Positions 57,586 through 64,000 of a stretch of 64,000 nucleotides of DNA are shown here, in pieces (positions within the stretch are counted from its first letter, which is position 1; each line of letters begins with the position of its first letter). The DNA is from Troglohyphantes excavatus (lineage: Eukaryota > Arthropoda > Arachnida > Araneae > Linyphiidae). A model generated the notes under the pieces. The model worked only from the letters and a program-made list of their open reading frames with translations, was not told the origin of the DNA and did no database searches. The translations under genes were made by a program, and so were the position numbers. The stretch is from positions 70,430,649-70,494,648 of the forward strand of contig OZ010674.1 of NCBI GenBank assembly GCA_963932185.1, written 5' to 3'.

Positions 57586-58050
57586 CACTGATCTCTAACT
57601 GTAACTTCTGGATAAGGCAAAACATTTTGTTGATTTGAAGCCGCCATGATGGGGCACACTTTTCTTGATACCGCAATATTTCGTATATTTTTCATGTTAA
57701 AATACGCCGACATATATTATTTTTGGGTAAGTTTTTTTTATTTTCTTTTTAAACCCTTTTTAACTGTAATCTGCTATTAAAATAGGAAGTCATTTGCAAG
57801 TCAAAGTAGAAGTAGTTAAAAAGCAAGAGCAAAAACTATCTGTTTGGCAATATAAAAATTAATTCTATAAGAAGAAAATATAATATTTATATATATTTAA
57901 TACTTCTACAATGCTTTGGTAATAAAAAACACCACTAAATCATTTTTTAAAAAATGTTGGGGCACAGCATGGCAGCTTTCAATTGGTTTCAACGCGCCCG
58001 TAGAGGAAACAAAGTTTGAGCCTTCCAGCAGTTACAGTTAGAGTTCAGTG
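57586..58050 (-). mobile_element. hAT-like MITE, copy 4
   Basis: 465 bases. Ends are CACTGATCTCTAACTGTAAC and GTTACAGTTAGAGTTCAGTG, flanked by a perfect 8-bp duplication GTCTGGCG at 57578-57585 and 58051-58058. Inverse orientation relative to copies 1-3. Confidence 0.9.
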
Positions 58051-58079
58051 GTCTGGCGCAAAACCAACTTTAGAACGCG

Positions 58080-58186
58080 GCCAATGGCCAATCACCGGTT
58101 CTCGTCAGATTACCGAAGTCAAGCATCATCGGGCGCGGTCAGTATTATGAAGGGTGACTACAAGCTAACATCGAGTGTTGTTGGCC
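58080..58186 (+). pseudogene. 5S rRNA-derived sequence (5S pseudogene or SINE3 head)
   Basis: Matches the order of eukaryotic 5S rRNA: GCCAATGGCCA (5' end), then CACCGGTTCTCGTCAGATTA, CCGAAGTCAAGCATCATCGG, GCGCGGTCAGTATTATGAAG, GGTGACTACAAG, and the 3' end GTGTTGTTGGCC. About 15 bases after the first 11 are missing, and there are scattered substitutions, including in the box C region (GGGTGAC kept, following bases changed). A functional 5S gene is about 120 bases and has no such deletion, so this is not a working gene. What follows (58190 on) resembles a SINE body. Confidence 0.78.
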
Positions 58187-58320
58187 TAAAAGGACCCAGT
58201 GGCCCCGCGAAATAGTATCAGACTAGCAATCAGAGAATGAGTTATGAGCTCGAATTAAAGCGAACTTGACAAAAAACTGGGAAGTCCTCTTTGGACTGTT
58301 GCAGAAACATTAAAATGGAC
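58187..58320 (+). repeat. Diverged tRNA-type SINE segment directly after the 5S-like sequence
   Basis: ACCCAGTGGCCCCGCGAAAT, ACTAGCAATCAGAGAATGAG, GAGCTCGAATTAAAGCG, AACTTGACAAAAAACTGG mirror the head and early body of the local SINE family (anticodon-arm region, B box, ACTTGACAAAGAAAAG). It then diverges. Confidence 0.45.
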
Positions 58321-58458
58321 AGAGTGATGAAATATGTCTAAGTTTTCATTGGTTGGTATAAAACCAACTTTATCTAAACATAAATAAGTTGCATATAACT
58401 AAATATTGGTTATTTTTTTTATCTTTTTGTCTTTTAAAAATGATTTGCCGGATAACTA

Positions 58459-58983
58459 CACTGTTAAAAAATTTAGTTCAACGATGTACCATATCTTGGT
58501 GCAAAACCGAGGTGTGCACCATATTATGGTGGAATCCAGGTTGAACCAAAAATGCTTTATTAGAAAAAAGTTGTGGTTTCTGCGATAATTGGTTCAACCT
58601 CTTTAACTGCAACCGAAATTTTTGCTGTTGCTGCATCAACAAGCACCTCTAAAAAAGACAATTACGAACATCGGCCTCCGTGGCCCAGTGAATAAAGGCG
58701 TTCAACTATCAATCAGAGATTTCCTAATTCAATCCCAATATCGGTGACAAGTTGTCATCTTGCAATCGGAGGGTTGCCAGCTTCACTACAAATATACTGC
58801 TACTAAAATACTAAGAAAACTAGAATTTTGAGTTTTCGTGCAACGTTATGAATTTTGGTGAAATATTTCACTACTAAACCATACGTGGTAGCACTGTAAA
58901 ATGGTGAAATTAAGCACCACATGTTGGTTGCAGCTAAATGGATACCAAAGTTTGGTGCAAGGTCGTAATCATTTTTAACAGTG
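58459..58983. mobile_element. CACTGTTAAAAA-ended element containing a SINE
   Basis: CACTGTTAAAAA at 58459-58470 is inverted at 58972-58983. Internal words (TTGGTGCAAAAC, GTGCACCATATT; AAGCACCACATG, TTTGGTGCAAGG) also show loose inverted similarity. The SINE fragment 58668-58800 lies inside. The right end resembles 36353-36364. No flanking duplication was fixed. Confidence 0.5.
58668..58800 (+). repeat. 3'-truncated SINE, Leu/Ser-like head
   Basis: ATCGGCCTCCGTGGCCCAGT, AAAGGCGTTCAACTATCAAT, ATCGGAGGGTTGCCAGCTTC, ACTACAAATATACT. Only the head and first part of the body are present. Confidence 0.7.
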
Positions 58984-59091
58984 TGCGATATAGAGCAAAC
59001 AAAAAATATCACCTATACAAATAATTTAAAAAGTTTTTTATTAAATAATGTACATTCTGATCAGATGGTTAAAGTTGGTTTTACGCCGGAC

Positions 59092-60045
59092 CTTCCATAA
59101 TAATATATAATAATAAAAATAATCGAAACTACATTGAGGATTTTAGGAGATTGTAGACTCAATAAACATTGCAACACATTGAGCTTATAGTTAGTATTCA
59201 TCAGTTGTATTAGTGTTACATTTAAAACATTTGTACCATACCTCATTTTATGTATACACATATTCCTGCGTAATCATTATCACAAACCGAACTTCACATT
59301 CCCCTGAACACAATAAATCCCTAAACACATTCACCGCACAGCAAAAACCTTTGTAACCCCCACAAAACAATACCGCACCTCATCGTCTATCCCGACCCAT
59401 CTCATTCTATCACTCTCTTGCGCCATTATTCATCTTTTCCAGTACCTTCCCACCGCGGGAATTGCAATGCTGTTTGTACAGCAAATCACTGGATCCCTTA
59501 GAAATAGACCAGCGCTCTCTATGGTAATGCCGGATAATGCTCGCGTCCTATCTGAATGGATGCTAATAATATGAAATGCTTTTGTAAGAAGGTTGGGGGG
59601 GGGGGAGGGGGTGCTCCAATCCGATGTTGACATTGGTTGTTTGGGTATCTAATGGAGTGAATCCAGTCCGATCCGTAGGTTACACAAAGAGTGGAAGGGG
59701 GTGCACACACATTATCGCTGTGGATGTTGCGATTGGATTTCAAGTGTAAGTCAGTCGGAATGCGAATGGGGAGGGTTGTGGATGGATTGGAATGGGGAAT
59801 GTGGGTTTTAATTAAGCTCTGTAAATACACAGTACTTTTATTAGACATTTTATTTAATATATACATTAAAAAAGTTCAAAAACTAGCTGCTTGGCTAGTT
59901 TCTGTCGACAAGAACGTTTCAGCATTGCGGATATACCCTTTTCTAAAAAGTCGCCAAGGAATACAACGAACAACAGGGAGATAAGATAGTCAAGATAGTC
60001 TTTCGTTGGATTGTTTGCGTTACCTAACTCCATTTAAAGTTACGC
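59092..60045. other. No gene recognised
   Basis: Mixed sequence with a G-rich run near 59594 (TTGGGGGGGGGGAGGGGG). Overlapping ORFs at 59430-59633 and 59519-59866 (minus) and 59691-59984 show no domain. Confidence 0.35.
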
Positions 60046-60057
60046 CATCACTTCGAT

Positions 60058-60918
60058 TGGTTTGGTTTGATTTGATTAATAAACGTCGCACTAGAGCTGC
60101 ACAGTGGGCTATTGACGACGGTTCGGGGTCTATCTTGGAAGAAAGACACTGGAACACATACACCTTCACACACACACATTCAGAGCCCCAGTTGCTCAGT
60201 TGGTAAGGCGTTCAGCTACTAATCAGAGGATTGGTGGTTCGAATCCGTAAATTGGACTTGACAAATAAAAGTAAAAAGTAGTGATCTTGCGATCGGAGGG
60301 TTGCCAGCTTCGCTACAAAAAAACTAGAAAGTCGTCCAGAATATCCAACAAATTATACTGGCGTGTATACGGGACTGGTGCACGATAAATCTGATCGGAG
60401 TCCAAAGTCCCGACGTCTATTGAAGGCGTTGGGTGCCAGTTCAGGTGTTTCCTCGTCATCTGACCATGGTTCTAAAATAACGAGGTGAATGTTTGTGAAT
60501 CTGTATGTGTTCCCGGGTCTTTCCTTCGAGATTGACCCCGAATCGTCACCACTGTGCAGCTCTAGTGCGACGTTAATTAACAAAACCAACCACACACATT
60601 CATACATGCACCTCGTTATTTTAGAACTATGGTCAGATGACGAGGAAACACCTGAACTGGCACCCAACGTGTTCAATAGACGTCGGGACTTTGGACCCCT
60701 ATCAGGTTTATAGAGCACGAGTCCCGTATACACGCCGTTAAATTTTGTTGATGTTCTGGACGACTTTTCTAGTATTTTGTAGCGAAGCTGGCAACCTTCC
60801 GATCACAATATCACTACTTTTTTTTACTTTTCTTTGTCAAGCCCATCGCTTAGGATCAAACCAGGAATCCTCGAATTCCCAGCTGTCGCCTTTAACCGAT
60901 CGGCCACGAAAGCATCGT
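60058..60918 (-). repeat. SINE (Leu/Ser-like head) split by a nested SINE
   Basis: The left part (60058-60182) is the 3' end (GATTAATAAACGTCGCACTA, GGCTATTGACGACGGTTCGG). The right part (60592-60918) continues ATGCACCTCGTTATTTTAGA to the head, whose complement is GCTTTCGTGGCCGATCGGTT. Flanking duplication, one mismatch: CATCACTTCGAT (60046-60057) and CATCACTTGGAT (60919-60930). Confidence 0.88.
60183..60591 (+). repeat. SINE (GCCCCAGTTG head) nested in the opposite-strand SINE
   Basis: Head GAGCCCCAGTTGCTCAGTTG, B box GGTTCGAATCC, first-subfamily body ATCCAACAAATTATACTGGC, 3' end CTAGTGCGACGTTAATTAAC and a short tail. Duplicated target ACACACATTCA at 60172-60182 and 60592-60602. Confidence 0.9.
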
Positions 60919-60944
60919 CATCACTTGGATATCTTCATAGTTTA

Positions 60945-61022
60945 TTAACCGTTTGCATGTGAATGTCGCTTTTAAGTCACCTAAATAACGACGTGCTACT
61001 TTTTTCTCAGTTCTTTGAAAGG
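60945..61022 (+). mobile_element. TTAACCC-family 5' fragment
   Basis: TTAACCGTTTGCATGTGAAT, CACCTAAATAACGACGTG and TCTCAGTTCTTTGAAAG match the 5' part of the TTAACCC family; the other end is not seen. Confidence 0.5.
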
Positions 61023-64000
61023 CAATCTGTTATAGTTGTCATATCAATATGTCATAGTTGGGTATTTAAAATTTTAAGATATGCATATGAGCAGCTTTAT
61101 ATAATGATTTTATATGATAAAAACGTATTTTTGAGGTAACTATAAATAAATCAAGGCATATGGAAATTTCGACAAGAAATTTATAATTAACATTTTGTAA
61201 TTTATTGACCGTGGTTATTACAATTGCAAATATGGCTATCTGTTTACCATTCCGTCCCTTTGGCACCCATCTCACTTTAGTATTTACGAAATAATGTGTC
61301 TATTTAAATTCTACATCGATATATGTACACAACAAAAGATAAAAATGTGAAGTTTTGCATATTTACAAATAATGTTAATATGTTTATTGTAGGTTTATTG
61401 TAGGTAGGACTTTTGTTTAAATTATTCTTAACTCTATGAGATATGAGTGAAATTTCAAATCCGTAAGCTTGTTTTAACTGTAACAGAATTTAAATTATAA
61501 CTCCGATATATCCACGGTAAAAAATAAAATGAAATAATTTTATGAAGAAAGTGAAGAATTTCAAAAGTTTCCATTTATTTTTGTAGCTTTTAATTTATGA
61601 GTATGGCTAGTAGTAAAACTCACGATTCTGCGAACGTATTTGCTCGTTCGTATCTCCAGATAGTTGAAGACATGAAAAAAAAATACTTTCAAAGAAATTG
61701 TCTGTAGATATATTTAAAAATCATATATTTAAAAATATGATGTTATTTTTAACACTTGTCTTTAATATGTGCTATGTGATCATTTGTTAACTTATAAATA
61801 AAATTGTTTGCAGTGTTGTGTTAACAAATATATACAAATAACAAACAATTTAAACAAAACTGAATGAGTGTGATTAAAATGGAAAATATTCTAATTCGAT
61901 TACGGTGGAATATTTTCTCTTTACTATCAACGATTCAACTGTATTCAGTATTTCTGTATAATATAGAATCACCAAACACAAAATCGATATTAAAATATTG
62001 ACGTGTACCCAATGTTTTACATTTTTAAACTAATTATGACTTGACAATTCTTTAAAATTAGCTTCATGGGCTATCATGATAGAAACACCTTGTTACAGTT
62101 TAAAGGTGATGCCATCCAAACATTGTTGAGATATAAATTTCGTCTATTTTGGTAGTAAATTAAGCACCGATGCGCGGTAAATCTTGAAGTAAAGTAAAAC
62201 ACGTAGCGACCAATCTTATTTCTTTTAACTACTAAAATGATGTTTGTTGTAAAACCTTTCTGTCTGTGCTCCGACATCGCCACATATGTTTTATTATATT
62301 AAATCGTTAATTGTTATAATTAAAATTTTTGTTTTTATTTTAAATTTTTTAAACAAATTTCATTTAAAAAATATTTTACAATAATCATTTTTAACATTTA
62401 TCCTTTTTATGAATAAAATCAATAAATAAACTTCAAGTGGGGAAAGATTTGATAAAAAAAAGTAACGCAATCGCCACTGTAATTTTAACATGTTAAGTAT
62501 TAAATTGTAAAGTTTTATACATTCAATAATTAAGAATTTTGAAATTACAAAATGTTTAAAACACATTTTCAAAACAGACAAAGATAAAATATTAAAGTTA
62601 AAATTAAAAGGAATTAAAACATAGTTAAATTGTAATTTCGCAAAATACAATTTATCTAAAAATAAAAAAAAAATTCCTTCTGTTATCATTATAATAAAAT
62701 GAGTGAGGGTTGTTCAAATAACATAGTCTTTGTTATATTTCAATAAAAAAACTTATATAATGTCAGCGTTGTGAATTGAATTTTTAAATTTTAAATAATT
62801 ATTTAAATTCGTTGCTTTGTATTAGTATTTTATTCTTCGATTCATAAACACATCATGTTTTTGCTTATATTAGTTTAGAAAATGTGTTTCAATTTTTTGG
62901 TAATATTTTGTATACAAAGTATTATTTATAATTGTTTTGTTTGTGTATTTCATTGTGGAAGTGGACCTTATGTAAAAATCATACAACACACTTTTTTGTT
63001 TTTCAATCGTAGATACTGAAGTTGAATATAAAGGAAATATGTGATAATATTGCGATATTTCTCTCTCAGCAAAATTTGATTTCAAATAGCTTTTTATAAA
63101 AAGAATATTACAATCATCTTTTCAGGTCTAAGGAATTGCTTACTATGAATATATACTGACTTCGAAATCTGAACTACAAGAGAGTTACCAAATAAAATAG
63201 ATAACTAAAGTGAAAAAGTTAAAAAAATGGATTTGGGCCGAAAATACAGGATTTAAATTTTCAAGATATCTTCGATGTAAAAACGTATCTTTGTATATTT
63301 AAGGAGCTTTTGTAAATTATAAGGTTATATAACGTAAATAATTTGATACATGTACCTGTCTATATTTTATATTTTAAGAGGAACTTGTACCCTTAGAATA
63401 ATTGCTTTACTTTGCAACTTTACGGATCCAATTTGCAATTACTGAATTAATTATTGAGAAAAAAATAAAAGTAGATACCTAATAAAAAAAAATATATGAT
63501 TTAGTCAATGTTATTTTTTTTAAAACTATTTTTCAAATTCATTATTTTCCAAATTTTTCCTTAATTCTTTTAATTTGATAATACAGGTATTTAAAAAAAA
63601 TAATTAAGTCATTTGAATAATATTTAGATAAGTTTTAATATTTTTGTTACAGTTACGTATCCTTAAAACCCAAACTAAAATAATTTTATTTAAAGATTTC
63701 AAATCATCCGAATAACTTGATGAATAAATTCGCAATTTCCTTCACGCATAATTTATTTTTTAACTACTTATGAGTTTTTGTTATTTAATTGGGGGAGCAT
63801 TAAATCTCAATTATGAACAGTTTTAAAATGGTAAGGAGACTAAATGTTTGTTAAAAAAGACCTATTGAAATGCAAATAATGTTCAAAATATTACAATAAC
63901 ATTAATGTTGTGTTAGTAAACAGTACTTGTACAACGGAATTCATAGAACATTCATATGCTGTACTACAAAACACTATACAATAGGCTTCACTTCGACACT
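61023..64000. other. No gene recognised
   Basis: Very AT-rich to the end of the window. ORFs at 61066-61275, 62074-62283, 62360-62689 and 62870-63085 (all minus) are rich in Lys, Asn, Ile, Phe and Tyr and have no recognised domain. No repeat family of the window was found here. Confidence 0.4.

Noticed and set aside
58080..58186. Functional 5S rRNA gene
   Set aside because: About 15 bases near the 5' end are missing and box C is altered, so it cannot fold as 5S rRNA.
10478..60250. tRNA genes at the SINE heads (A and B boxes)
   Set aside because: The heads are followed by a constant SINE body, occur many times, lack a convincing full cloverleaf and often have target duplications. They are SINE promoters, not tRNA genes.
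62360..62689. 109-codon minus ORF as a membrane protein
   Set aside because: Its hydrophobicity comes from Phe/Leu/Ile/Asn codons in very AT-rich DNA; no homology or start context supports it.

Overview
This window is AT-rich, repeat-dominated eukaryotic nuclear DNA with no intact host gene that I can defend. The mix of elements (piggyBac, pogo/Tigger-like, hAT-like and TA-target DNA elements, a non-LTR retrotransposon 3' end with an (AAT)n tail, and many tRNA-derived SINEs) fits an arthropod. The group (arachnid, insect or other) is a guess I cannot settle without a search. Nothing looks bacterial, plasmid or phage, and no CRISPR array or operon was found.

Layout. 1-13 kb: clusters of one SINE family on both strands (290-1118, 5224-5777, 7831-8789, 9648-11258, 12095-12965), with a TTAACCC-ended MITE (2561-2832) and a run of small hairpins (2284-2374). 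13-16 kb: a 31-bp minisatellite, then a decayed piggyBac element (13839-15772) with TTAA on both sides. 17-19 kb: the 3' end of a non-LTR retrotransposon next to a tRNA-like repeat. 19-23.9 kb: mostly unique AT-rich DNA with one GC-richer patch. 23.9-30.5 kb: SINEs alternating with a hAT-like MITE family that has 8-bp target duplications. 31-38 kb: long TTAACCC elements, a nested SINE and a second, 525-bp piggyBac remnant. 38.5-40.3 kb: SINE plus hAT-like MITEs. 44.5-49.1 kb: a 3.5-kb array of about 117 copies of a 30-bp unit inside a TTAACCC element, followed by a head-to-head pair of that family. 49-53.5 kb: old SINEs, a TA-target MITE nested in a SINE, a pogo/Tigger-like remnant and a second minisatellite. 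57-59.1 kb: a nest containing a 25-bp perfect inverted repeat, a hAT-like MITE, a 5S-rRNA-derived sequence fused to SINE-like DNA and a CACTGTTAAAAA element. 60 kb: a SINE nested inside another SINE. 61-64 kb: AT-rich DNA with nothing recognised.

The elements interact mainly by insertion. Four SINE insertions have target duplications of 9-13 bp, three more SINEs are nested in older SINEs, and MITEs sit in SINEs or in other MITEs. This gives a relative chronology. The two most interesting points are (1) the 30-bp array appears to have expanded at one internal site of a piggyBac-type MITE whose array-free relatives lie at 34049-34530, 32379-32989 and 31362-31637, the last carrying a poly(C) run beside the same seed motif; and (2) a 5S rRNA-like sequence at 58080-58186 continues straight into a tRNA-type SINE body.
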